DNA of 48,064 nucleotides from Gemmatimonadota bacterium (lineage in GTDB: Bacteria > Gemmatimonadota > Gemmatimonadetes > Gemmatimonadales > Gemmatimonadaceae), in NCBI GenBank assembly GCA_021324635.1, contig JAJPIS010000120.1, forward strand, positions 1-48,064, written 5' to 3'. The notes under the pieces are model-generated. The model was not told where the DNA came from, ran no database searches, and was given only the letters and a program-made list of their open reading frames with translations. Positions 33,514 to 40,994 of this stretch are shown here, in pieces; position 1 is the stretch's first letter; the number at the start of each line of letters is the position of its first letter. The translations under genes were made by a program, and so were the position numbers.

Positions 33514-33972
33514 GTGAGCGACCACGATCTGCTGGGGGCGACGCCCGGCGACACGAGCGCCGGGGCCGGGCGGCGCGGATTGACGGCTCTCGTTCGGGAG
33601 CTCGCGGACGGGAGTGCCGACCTCGTGCGTCAGGAGGTGCGGCTCATCCGCCTGGAGATCGGCAGTCTGCTGGCCTCCGTCGCCCGGGGCTCGGTCGGTG
33701 TCGCGACCGGGAGCGTTTTTCTCCTCCTCGGGGGCCTGGCGTTTCTCGCCGGGATCATCTTCCTGATCGGTGAGCAGTGGATCGTGGGCCGGGTCTGGCT
33801 CGCGGCGCTCATCGTGTTCGTCGTCGCGAGCGCGGTGGCGCTCATCGTCGGATCGCGTGGTGCACGCCTGCTCTCACCCTCGCAGCTCGTGCCGAGTCAG
33901 ACGGCTGCCAGTCTCAAGGAGGACAAGGAATGGCTGAAACGACAGCTGACGTCCGACGCGACATCGAGATGA
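33514..33972 (+). CDS. YqjE/holin-3_6-type membrane protein
   Basis: A 152-residue protein with the family helix LTALVRELADGSADLVRQEVRLIRLEI (18-50) followed by two membrane spans (VGVATGSVFLLLGGLAFLAGIIFLIG and VWLAALIVFVVASAVALIVG). This is the phage-holin superfamily 6/YqjE pattern; despite the name these are housekeeping envelope proteins and no phage genes are nearby. GTG start with GGAGGG upstream. It sits 13 nt after the YqjD-like gene and overlaps the DUF3618 gene. Confidence 0.87.
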   Translation: MSDHDLLGATPGDTSAGAGRRGLTALVRELADGSADLVRQEVRLIRLEIGSLLASVARGSVGVATGSVFLLLGGLAFLAGIIFLIGEQWIVGRVWLAALIVFVVASAVALIVGSRGARLLSPSQLVPSQTAASLKEDKEWLKRQLTSDATSR

Positions 33973-34316
33973 CCCGTGAGCGCATGTCGACCACCCTGTC
34001 CCAGCTCGAGCGGAAGGTGAACGTCATGCAGATCGTGCGAGACCACCCGTGGGCGGCGCTCGGGATCGCCGCCGGAGCCGGATTGGCGCTGGGCCGGTCC
34101 GGGTCGGACATGAAGGCCGCGGCCGCCACCGTGGCCGCGACGCGAACCGCCCGCGGTCGCCTGGGCGGTATGCTCGACGACATCGTCGCGCGTCTCGTGC
34201 ACGGGGTGAACGAGGTCGTCCAGGGACAGATCGACGAGTTGGTGGCGGACCTCAAGGAGTCGCTGCGCGGCAGCTCGAGCGCCGCACGGCGGCGGACGGC
34301 GACCATCACCGGATAG
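33930..34316 (+). CDS. DUF3618-type envelope protein
   Basis: A 128-residue protein starting with the DUF3618 signature (TADVRRDIEMTRERMSTTLSQLERKV), then a region HPWAALGIAAGAGLALGRSG that can insert in or lie against the membrane, and a C-terminal amphipathic helix. AAGGAGG lies 9-10 nt before the ATG at 33930. It overlaps the YqjE-like gene by 43 nt and forms the third gene of this unit. Function not established. Confidence 0.88.
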   Translation: MAETTADVRRDIEMTRERMSTTLSQLERKVNVMQIVRDHPWAALGIAAGAGLALGRSGSDMKAAAATVAATRTARGRLGGMLDDIVARLVHGVNEVVQGQIDELVADLKESLRGSSSAARRRTATITG

Positions 34317-34348
34317 CGTCGGACCTCGCGAATCGGTGCGCGTGCGAT

Positions 34349-34384
34349 GAGGGCCGGCTGCCGGTGAACGGCAGGCCGGCCCTC
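34349..34384. terminator. bidirectional hairpin between converging genes
   Basis: GAGGGCCGGC-TGCCG pairs with CGGCA-GGCCGGCCCTC with one bulged C and a 5-nt loop. It lies between the DUF3618 gene (plus strand) and the NatB-like gene (minus strand) and could terminate both transcripts. Confidence 0.6.
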
Positions 34385-34408
34385 GCGCTCGTGCGGACCC
34401 GTCCACAC

Positions 34409-35695
34409 TCAGCCTGCCTGGCGTAACCATCGCCAGACCTCCCGCACGCCGGGTCGCTTGCCATACATGAGGAGCCCGACGCGATAGATGCGGGCGGCGA
34501 TCCAGACGGCGGCGGCGCACCCGGCGGCGACGCCGAGCAGCGTCCCGGCGACCTCGTACCAGGGGAGCTGGACGACCGTCATCCGCACCGGCATCAGGAT
34601 CGGCGCCGTGAACGGGAACCAGGACCCGAGTCGGGCGATCGTCCCCGTCGGCTCGAGCAGCGTCGGCGGAATGAGCACGACCGCGCAGACGACGATCATG
34701 GTGACCGGCAGCGCCGCTTGCTGGGCGTCGTCCTGGTTGCTGACCATCGCACCCATCGCGGCGAACAGCGCGGCGTAGGCGAGAAATCCGAGCACCAGCA
34801 GCAGCACGAGCGCTACGCCAGTGAGCACGTCCACCGATGGGAGGGGAATCGCCGGCGCGTCCATCCCGAAGCGCGCGAGCACCAGGGTGCGGCCACGGTA
34901 GACGATCGCCGACAGCGCGACCCAGGCTGCGACCTGCGTCAACGCCACCCCACTCACCCCGATGACCTTCCCCGCCAGCAAGGTATCCGGCGGCGCGCTC
35001 GCGACCACGACCTCCGCCACCCGGCTCGACTTCTCATCGACCACGCCGCGCAGGATGACATTGCCGTAGATCACGATCATGGTGTAGAGCAGGAAGCCGA
35101 GGCCATAGGCGAACATCGCGCTCAACTGACCGGAACCCCCGCGGCCACGGTCCGTGATGCGCTCCGCGTTGATCGTCGCCTCGACCCGTGTCAGGGCTCC
35201 GGCCCGCGACGGATCGAGCCCGGCCCGCTCGAGACGCTGGGCGAGGATGCTCTCGCGCACGACCGACTTGAGCAGCTCGATGTCGGCCAGCGCGGAGGCA
35301 TTCCGGCCGGCGTAGTGGACCTCGCCGGTCGCGAGCGCGCTGCTGTCGAGCGCGAGGTAGCCGATCCGTTCGTGGCGGATCACCTCCCGGGTCGCGCTGT
35401 CCTCGGCGACCGGCAGGTCGGCGCTCGAGACCTCCCGCACGACCGCCCGGAGACTGTCGCCCAGTGGCCCGCCCCGGAGAATGCGCGCGACCCGCCGGCC
35501 CAGGTCCGTCCCGGTCGCATCGAGGATGACGATGTGGCTCATCTCGACCGACGGTCTCGCTCGCCCCGTGAGAACGAGCGGGATGATGATGATCGAGCCG
35601 AAGAAGAGCGGCCCGGCGACCGTAGCCACCAGGAACCAGCGTGACCGGATCCGCTCGAGGTATTCGCGCCGGCAGACCGCCCAGAACTTCTTCAC
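34409..35695 (-). CDS. ABC-2 type exporter permease (NatB-like)
   Basis: A 428-residue permease starting VKKFWAVCRREYLERIRSRWF, the usual NatB/YhaP opening. One N-terminal span (FLVATVAGPLFFGSIIIIPLVLTG) is followed by an extracytoplasmic domain of about 180 residues, then FAYGLGFLLYTMIVIYGNVILRGVVDEKSSRVAEVVVASA, the conserved ABC-2 segment, and four or five more spans. GTG start at 35695. It lies 17 nt after the ATPase gene in the same operon. Family members export sodium, drugs or antimicrobial peptides; the substrate here is unknown. Confidence 0.9.
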   Translation of the reverse strand: MKKFWAVCRREYLERIRSRWFLVATVAGPLFFGSIIIIPLVLTGRARPSVEMSHIVILDATGTDLGRRVARILRGGPLGDSLRAVVREVSSADLPVAEDSATREVIRHERIGYLALDSSALATGEVHYAGRNASALADIELLKSVVRESILAQRLERAGLDPSRAGALTRVEATINAERITDRGRGGSGQLSAMFAYGLGFLLYTMIVIYGNVILRGVVDEKSSRVAEVVVASAPPDTLLAGKVIGVSGVALTQVAAWVALSAIVYRGRTLVLARFGMDAPAIPLPSVDVLTGVALVLLLVLGFLAYAALFAAMGAMVSNQDDAQQAALPVTMIVVCAVVLIPPTLLEPTGTIARLGSWFPFTAPILMPVRMTVVQLPWYEVAGTLLGVAAGCAAAVWIAARIYRVGLLMYGKRPGVREVWRWLRQAG

Positions 35696-35712
35696 GCGGG
35701 GAACCCCGGGCC

Positions 35713-36669
35713 CTATTCGGTGAAGCCGGCCTCGACACCGCGCGCGCCGACCGTGTCGAGGAAGATCTGGTGCAACGACGGGTGGACGAGCTCGAAGCGC
35801 TCGAGCCGCGCGCCAGCGTCGAGGAGACGGCGGAGCAGGTCGAGCGCGTCGGCGTCCCGGGCCAGCTCCACCTCGGCGACGCGATTCGAGTGATCCGCCC
35901 GGGCCACGAGCGCCCGGTCTCGAAGGACGGCCAGGACCTCCGCCGACGGGACGACGCCGAAACCGAGCGCGACGACACGCCCGCCATGCGTCATGCGGAC
36001 ACTGGTCACATCGCCATCGAGCACCTTCCGGCCGCGGGCGATGATGCACACCGCGTCGCACAACTGCTGAGCGCTGTCCATGAGATGCGTACTGAAGATG
36101 ACGGTCCGTCCGCTGGCCCGGAGGTCGAGGACGGTCTGCTTCAGCGCGTCGGCGTTGATCGGATCGAGCCCGCTGAACGGCTCATCGAGGATCACCAGGT
36201 CGGGCTCGTGCAGCAGCGTGCCGATGAACTGCACCTTCTGCTGCATGCCACGCGACAGCTCGTCGACCTTGGCGTCGCCCCAGTCGCGGTCGTCCGACGT
36301 CAGCCCGAAGCGCTCGAGCCACTCGTCGATCCGGCGGTCGGCGACCCGCGCCGGCACTCCCTTGAGCTCGGCGAGAAATCGGAGCACGCGGCGCACCTGC
36401 ATCTTCTTGTACAGGCCGCGTTCCTCCGGGAGGTACCCGATCCGATCGATCACGCCGGGCGCGCTCGTCGGCTGACCGAGGACCCGGATCGTGCCCTCGT
36501 CGGGCGCGATGATATTGAGCGCCATCCGGATCGACGTCGTCTTGCCGGCACCGTTCGGTCCGAGCAACCCGTACACCGTGCCCGCCGGGACGCTCAGCGA
36601 CAGGTCACTGACCGCGACGTGGCCGGCGTAGCGCTTGGTGACGTGGGACAGCTCGAGGGTCGCGGGCAT
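35713..36669 (-). CDS. ABC exporter ATP-binding protein (NatA-like)
   Basis: A 318-residue ATPase with Walker A GPNGAGKTT, the Q loop in YLPEERGLYKKM, signature LSRGMQQKVQFIGTLLHEP, Walker B LVILDEPFSGLDP and the H loop IFSTHLMDSAQQL. It has the C-terminal regulatory extension of NatA-type exporters. It starts at the ATG at 36669, in the 47-bp gap to the divergent wtpA-like gene. The partner permease follows directly. Confidence 0.93.
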   Translation of the reverse strand: MPATLELSHVTKRYAGHVAVSDLSLSVPAGTVYGLLGPNGAGKTTSIRMALNIIAPDEGTIRVLGQPTSAPGVIDRIGYLPEERGLYKKMQVRRVLRFLAELKGVPARVADRRIDEWLERFGLTSDDRDWGDAKVDELSRGMQQKVQFIGTLLHEPDLVILDEPFSGLDPINADALKQTVLDLRASGRTVIFSTHLMDSAQQLCDAVCIIARGRKVLDGDVTSVRMTHGGRVVALGFGVVPSAEVLAVLRDRALVARADHSNRVAEVELARDADALDLLRRLLDAGARLERFELVHPSLHQIFLDTVGARGVEAGFTE

Positions 36670-36705
36670 CACGGGGCGGGGTCGCGGGGGAGCGGTCAGG
36701 AACGG

Positions 36706-36711
36706 TAATAT
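36706..36711 (+). promoter_or_regulatory. -10-like TAATAT placed for a leaderless wtpA-like start
   Basis: TAATAT, a near-perfect -10 hexamer, is followed by 5 nt and the ATG at 36717. No convincing -35 box is seen. It lies in the divergent region with the NatA gene. Confidence 0.5.
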
Positions 36712-36716
36712 GGGAG

Positions 36717-37787
36717 ATGCTGCTCTGTAGAGCCCGCTGGCGCGCGCCTCACGCGCCGCGCGCGCGTCCGGCCGATCGCCGGCGCCGGTGGCGCGGGTGC
36801 CCACCCGGGCGACGCCAGGCCGTGGCGCGGCGCCCGATGGCGTGGGTGGCGCTCAGCCTGGCCGGCCTCGTCGCCGGGCCGGTCGCCTGCCGATCCGACC
36901 GCGCCCGCGTCGGCCGTGCGACCGTGGCCTCGGATACCCTCGTGGTGTTTCATGCCGGCAGCTTGACGGTCCCGTTTCGCGCGGCGCTCGACAGCTTTCG
37001 CGCCGCGCACCCGGTCATTGTGCAGGACGAGGTGGCCGGCAGTCTCGAAACAGCCCGCAAGCTGACGGACCTGCACCGCATTCCGGATCTGATCGGCGTC
37101 GCCGACTACGAGGTGTTCCCCGATCTCCTGATGCCGCGCTTCACGACGTGGTACGCGACGTTCGCGCGCAATCGCATGGTGATCGCGTACACGGACCGGT
37201 CGAAGTATGCCTCGGAGATCACACCCGACAACTGGCCGACGGTGCTCACGCGTGCCGGCGTCGAAGTCGGGCGCTCCGATCCCAACCAGGACCCCAACGG
37301 GTATCGCACGCTCCTGACCCTCCAGCTCGCGGAGTCGTACTATCACCGACCCGGCCTGCTCCGGCGGTTGGCGCGCGACGCCCGCAATGTGCGCCCCAAG
37401 GAGGTCGACCTGGTGGGCCTGCTCCAGGCCGGAGAGCTGGACTACATCTGGTCGTACGAGTCGGTCGCCGTCGCCGCGCACCTCCACGAGGTGCGGCTTC
37501 CGTCGGCGATCGACCTGGGCCGCATCGCCGACAGCGCGCGGTATGCGCGGGCATCGGTGCGCGTCCAGGGGGCAACGCCGGGCGACACGGTCACCATCCG
37601 TGGCCAGCCGATCGTGTACGCGCTCTCGATCCCGCTCGCCGCGCCGCACCCAGCCGTCGCCGATCGCTTCGTGGCCTGGCTCCTCGGGCCCGCCGGGCGC
37701 CGGATCATGCGTGGCGCCAGGCTCGATGTGCTCGATACGGCGGTCTTCGTCGGCACCGGTGTGCCGCCGGCGCTTCGCGGTGGCTGA
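36717..37787 (+). CDS. tungstate/molybdate-type substrate-binding lipoprotein (WtpA-like)
   Basis: From the ATG at 36717 the product is 356 residues. Residues 1-40 are Arg/Pro rich, followed by a lipoprotein signal (MAWVALSLAGLVAGPVAC); GTG 36822 or ATG 36837 would give a normal-length signal and are alternatives, but only 36717 has a -10 box in place. The mature protein matches WtpA: LVVFHAGSLTVPF (oxyanion loop), DLIGVADYEVFP, and VGRSDPNQDPNGYRTLL, the family segment with an Asp that contacts the metal in Pyrococcus WtpA. ModA-type fold, periplasmic and membrane anchored. It delivers tungstate or molybdate to the permease encoded next, with an 8-nt overlap. Confidence 0.88.
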   Translation: MLLCRARWRAPHAPRARPADRRRRWRGCPPGRRQAVARRPMAWVALSLAGLVAGPVACRSDRARVGRATVASDTLVVFHAGSLTVPFRAALDSFRAAHPVIVQDEVAGSLETARKLTDLHRIPDLIGVADYEVFPDLLMPRFTTWYATFARNRMVIAYTDRSKYASEITPDNWPTVLTRAGVEVGRSDPNQDPNGYRTLLTLQLAESYYHRPGLLRRLARDARNVRPKEVDLVGLLQAGELDYIWSYESVAVAAHLHEVRLPSAIDLGRIADSARYARASVRVQGATPGDTVTIRGQPIVYALSIPLAAPHPAVADRFVAWLLGPAGRRIMRGARLDVLDTAVFVGTGVPPALRGG

Positions 37788-38577
37788 TCGCGCGCTGTAC
37801 CGGCTGGCGAGCGTCGTCACGGCGCTCGTCGCGTCGTGCTTCCTGCTCTTCCTCGCCGCGCCGGTCGGACAGTTGGTGTCCGCCGCGGGGGCGCGCGGGC
37901 TGGCGGAGCTCGGCAGCGACCCGGAGCTCCGCGACGCGCTCGCGCTCACGGCCGTCACGGCCACGATCGCCACCGTCGCCGGCGTCGTCGGTGGGACCCC
38001 GATCGCCTATCTCATCGCGCGGTACGCGTTCCGGGGCCGCGCACTGCTCGCCGCGGTGCTCGACCTGCCGCTGCTGATCCCGCACCCGGTGGCGGGCATC
38101 GCGCTGCTGCTCGCCCTCGGCCGGCAGAGCCCGATCGGAAACGCGCTCCTCGCAGCGGGGTTCCGGATCTCCGGCTCCCGCGCCGGCATCATCTGCGCGA
38201 TGCTGTTCGTGTCGGCGCCGCTCTACCTCAGCGCGGCGCGCGAGGCGTTCGCTCGCGTGGACCCGCGCTACGAGGCGGTCGCCCGCACCCTCGGCGATCC
38301 GGCATGGCGGGCGTTCCGGCGCGTGACCCTCCCGCTCGCGACCCGCGGGCTCGTGGCGGCCGCGGTCGTCATGTGGGCCCGCGCCGTGAGCGAGTTCGGG
38401 GCGATCGTGGTGCTCACCTACAACCCCAAAGTCGTGAGCGTCCTCAGCTACGATCGCTTCACGAGCTACGGTCTCCCCGAAGCGCTCCCCGTCGCCGCGG
38501 TCCTGGTGCTGCTGGCCCTGGTCCCGCTCACCATCCTCCGGGCGCTCCGCTACGAGCGCGGCGCCGGGGATTTCTAG
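37780..38577 (+). CDS. tungstate/molybdate-type ABC permease (WtpB/ModB-like)
   Basis: A 265-residue inner-membrane permease with about six spans and the BPD_transp_1 EAA-loop, YEAVARTLGDPAWRAFRRVTLPLATRG, that docks on the ATPase. DLPLLIPHPVAGIALLLALG and VSEFGAIVVLTYNPKVVSVLSYDRFTSYGL match molybdate/tungstate permeases. GTG start overlapping the binding-protein gene. The ATPase gene is not next, as is usual, but is 2.4 kb downstream. Confidence 0.92.
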   Translation: MADRALYRLASVVTALVASCFLLFLAAPVGQLVSAAGARGLAELGSDPELRDALALTAVTATIATVAGVVGGTPIAYLIARYAFRGRALLAAVLDLPLLIPHPVAGIALLLALGRQSPIGNALLAAGFRISGSRAGIICAMLFVSAPLYLSAAREAFARVDPRYEAVARTLGDPAWRAFRRVTLPLATRGLVAAAVVMWARAVSEFGAIVVLTYNPKVVSVLSYDRFTSYGLPEALPVAAVLVLLALVPLTILRALRYERGAGDF

Positions 38578-38639
38578 CGCCAGCGGAACACCGTCGGGCG
38601 AGGGAGGGAGCCGGCACGACGCATGCCCCCACCGGGTCC

Positions 38640-40418
38640 GTGCTCGTGTATCGGCGCCTCGACCGGTGGGTCCTGACCGAGAGCCTCGTCGACGATGTAT
38701 CGCGTGCCGCCGGTCGCCTCGCGCGGTCGACGACTGGCGACACGCTCGAGCGGCACGACGCGGCGGTCGGGTTGCTCATCGATCTGGGAGTCCTCGAGGC
38801 CGGTGCGGCCGATGCGCTCTGCCCGGAGGCGGACGGTCACGATGCGCGGCTGGACGCGGTCCGCGCGGCGACTCTCGCGGCTGCCCACGTGGTGGTGGAT
38901 TCCTGGGAAGGGCGGTCGCCGGGGACAGCCGTGTGCGCCGTGTCCGAGGCCGTGGGCAGGCTGACGGGCGTTCGCCTGCCATCGCGGATTCGCAGCGCCG
39001 TCCCCGAGGGGTACGCGTTCTATGGCCTCTACCCGGAGATGTACATCGACGCGGCGCAGTGCGTCCGCCGCACCCTGGATCCCGCACGGGCGCTGATCAT
39101 CGGGCTCCGCAGCATCGGAACGAGCCTCTCGGCGCTGGTCCACGCCACGCTCGCGGCGACTGGCTGTCCCACCCGCTCGTTGACCGTTCGCCCACGCGGG
39201 CACCCCTTCGACCGACGGGTGCGTCTCGACACGCAGTTGGGGGACGACATCGCCCACGCGGTCCGCGCCGGCGCCCACGTCGCGGTCGTCGACGAAGGGC
39301 CGGGGCTGAGTGGCTCGTCGATCGCCGGGACGGTCCGCGCGCTGATCGCGCTGGGTGTCGACATGGGCCGGATCATCGTCCTGCCGAGCTGGGACACGGA
39401 AGGCGCGTCGCTGTGCTCCGCCGATGCGCGGGCGCTGTGGCCGCGGCTGCGCCGGTTCCCGGCGAGCTTCGAGCGGAGCTGGCTCGCATCGGGGCGCTTT
39501 CGGCGCCTGCACTCGGCGGCCGCGTCCGAGGACCTGGGGGCGGGTCGTTGGCGCGCGCACGCGTTCCGCTCGGCCGGAGATTGGCCCGCCGTGCAACCGC
39601 AGCACGAGCGGCGAAAGTTCCTCATCCGAGTCGAGTCGGCGGCGCGTGCCGCGACGCCCGTGCGCGGCGAGTGGCGGCTCGTCAAGTTCGCCGGGCTCGG
39701 TCGCTACGGGGCGGCCAGGTTCGCGCGCGCCGACGCGCTGGCGGCAACCGGCTTCACACCCCGACCGATCGCCTGGCGTGCGGGCTGGTTGGTGCAGGAA
39801 TTCGTGCCCGGGCGGCCGCTCGTCCCGGGCGAGGGTGGGCTCCTGTTTGCCGATCGCTGCGCGCGGTATCTCGCGCACGTCGACCGCGCGTTCCGGACGG
39901 ACACGTCGCCCGATATCGACGCCCTGGTCGAGATGGTCGAGGCCAATGTGCGCGCATGCCGTGCCGCTGCCGGGATGACACCGCAGCTCCGCCGACTGCT
40001 CCGGCGGTCACGCGGCGCGGTGGCGGGCGCGCCCGCCGTGGCCGTCGATGGGCGCATGCTCCCGCATGAGTGGATCCGTACCCGTCGTGGCCTGCTCAAG
40101 ACCGATGCGCTCGACCATCACGATGATCACTTCTTCCCCGGCCCGCAGGATTCGGCGTGGGACGTCGCGGCCTGCTGCGTCGAGCTCGGGCTTCGCCGGC
40201 TGGCGCGCGCCCATCTCGTCGACACATTCGAGCGGATCGCGCGTGTGCGCGACCTCGCCCGGCGGCTGCCACTCCATCTCGTCGCCTACTCGGCGTACCG
40301 GTTCGGGTACATGACACTCGCCGCACAGGCGACCGCCGGGAGCGACGACGCGGCGCGACTCGCCGCCGGGTCGGCCCGCTACGCGCGCTGCCTCCGCCGG
40401 TTCCTCGCCGCCGCGTGA
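38640..40418 (+). CDS. phosphoribosyltransferase-like and APH-kinase-like fusion protein
   Basis: A 592-residue protein that I cannot assign to a named family. The N-terminal half (about 110-260) looks like a type I phosphoribosyltransferase: PEGYAFYGLYPEMY, ALIIGLRSIGTSLSAL and the PRPP-loop-like VAVVDEGPGLSGSSIAG (216-230). The C-terminal half (about 330-590) resembles small-molecule kinases of the APH type: WRLVKFAGLG (candidate ATP-contacting Lys349), LVQEFVPGRPL hinge, LPHEWI near the catalytic loop, and DHHDDHFFPGPQDSAWDVA with a metal-binding Asp. A nucleotide-like or phosphorylated small product is inferred. GTG 38640 is the first start in frame; its end overlaps the HAD gene (GTGA). 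Confidence 0.8.
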   Translation: MLVYRRLDRWVLTESLVDDVSRAAGRLARSTTGDTLERHDAAVGLLIDLGVLEAGAADALCPEADGHDARLDAVRAATLAAAHVVVDSWEGRSPGTAVCAVSEAVGRLTGVRLPSRIRSAVPEGYAFYGLYPEMYIDAAQCVRRTLDPARALIIGLRSIGTSLSALVHATLAATGCPTRSLTVRPRGHPFDRRVRLDTQLGDDIAHAVRAGAHVAVVDEGPGLSGSSIAGTVRALIALGVDMGRIIVLPSWDTEGASLCSADARALWPRLRRFPASFERSWLASGRFRRLHSAAASEDLGAGRWRAHAFRSAGDWPAVQPQHERRKFLIRVESAARAATPVRGEWRLVKFAGLGRYGAARFARADALAATGFTPRPIAWRAGWLVQEFVPGRPLVPGEGGLLFADRCARYLAHVDRAFRTDTSPDIDALVEMVEANVRACRAAAGMTPQLRRLLRRSRGAVAGAPAVAVDGRMLPHEWIRTRRGLLKTDALDHHDDHFFPGPQDSAWDVAACCVELGLRRLARAHLVDTFERIARVRDLARRLPLHLVAYSAYRFGYMTLAAQATAGSDDAARLAAGSARYARCLRRFLAAA

Positions 40419-40885
40419 CGCCACGACTCTGGATCTTCGACGCCGACGGCACGCTGCGCCGAACGACCGTGCCGGGTCGCGTGTGCCCACGCTCGCCCGG
40501 TGAGTGGGCGCTGCTGCCCGGCGTGCGGGCGGCGATCGCGCCGCTCGCCGCCGACCCGGCAGTGCTGTTCGCGATCGCGTCGAACCAGGACCAGGTGGGG
40601 TACGGGCATCTCTCGGCCGCCATGGCCGAGCGCCTCCTCCGGGATGCGCTCCGCGCGGCGACCGGCCGCGAGCCGCCGCTCGGTGCGATCGCGTTCTGTC
40701 CGCACCCGCTCGAGATCCCCTGCGCCTGTCGCAAGCCGAACCCCGGACTCCTGGAGTCGCTCCTCGGCCGGTTCGGCGTTCCGCCGTCGGCGGCCGTGTT
40801 CGTCGGCGACCAGCCGTCCGACCGGGCCGCCGCCATGGGCGCGGGCATCGCGTTCCGCTGGGCCGCCGAGTTCTTCGGCTGGTGA
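40415..40885 (+). CDS. HAD-IIIA phosphatase (HisB-N/GmhB-like)
   Basis: A 156-residue haloacid-dehalogenase-type phosphatase. Motif I, IFDADGTL (Asp9 nucleophile, Asp11 acid/base), motif II, IASNQDQVG, the zinc-type loop CPHPLEIPCACRKPNPG with its Lys, and motif IV, VFVGDQPSDRAAA, are all present, as in D,D-heptose 1,7-bisphosphate and histidinol phosphatases. It has no cap insertion beyond the zinc loop. It is translationally coupled (GTGA) to the phosphoribosyltransferase/kinase fusion, so it probably dephosphorylates a product of that enzyme (inference). Confidence 0.9.
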   Translation: MTPRLWIFDADGTLRRTTVPGRVCPRSPGEWALLPGVRAAIAPLAADPAVLFAIASNQDQVGYGHLSAAMAERLLRDALRAATGREPPLGAIAFCPHPLEIPCACRKPNPGLLESLLGRFGVPPSAAVFVGDQPSDRAAAMGAGIAFRWAAEFFGW

Positions 40886-40959
40886 CGCGGCCCGAGCCCC
40901 GCGCGATCGGCCCGCGCGATCGCCCGGCGCGCACTGCCGTGCGGGCGCCCTGGGGCGAG

Positions 40960-40965
40960 TACCTT
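40960..40965 (+). promoter_or_regulatory. -10-like TACCTT for the ATPase gene
   Basis: TACCTT is followed by 5 nt and an ATG at 40971 that opens a 7-codon ORF ending on the ABC ATPase start. It suggests an internal promoter inside the oxyanion-uptake operon. Confidence 0.4.
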
Positions 40966-40970
40966 ACCGC

Positions 40971-40994
40971 ATGCCCGCACGAGGGGTCGTGTGA
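40971..40994 (+). CDS. seven-codon upstream ORF coupled to the ABC ATPase start
   Basis: ATG CCC GCA CGA GGG GTC GTG TGA encodes MPARGVV. The stop overlaps the GTG start of the ATPase gene at 40991 (GTGTGA). With the -10-like box just upstream, a leaderless ribosome would translate these codons and could restart on the GTG. The coding role is speculative; the arrangement is clear. Confidence 0.35.
   Translation: MPARGVV

Noticed and set aside
33514-33972. Possible prophage holin
   Set aside because: The protein belongs to the YqjE-type branch of the holin superfamily, sits with YqjD- and DUF3618-like genes, and no phage structural, lysis or integration genes occur in the window.
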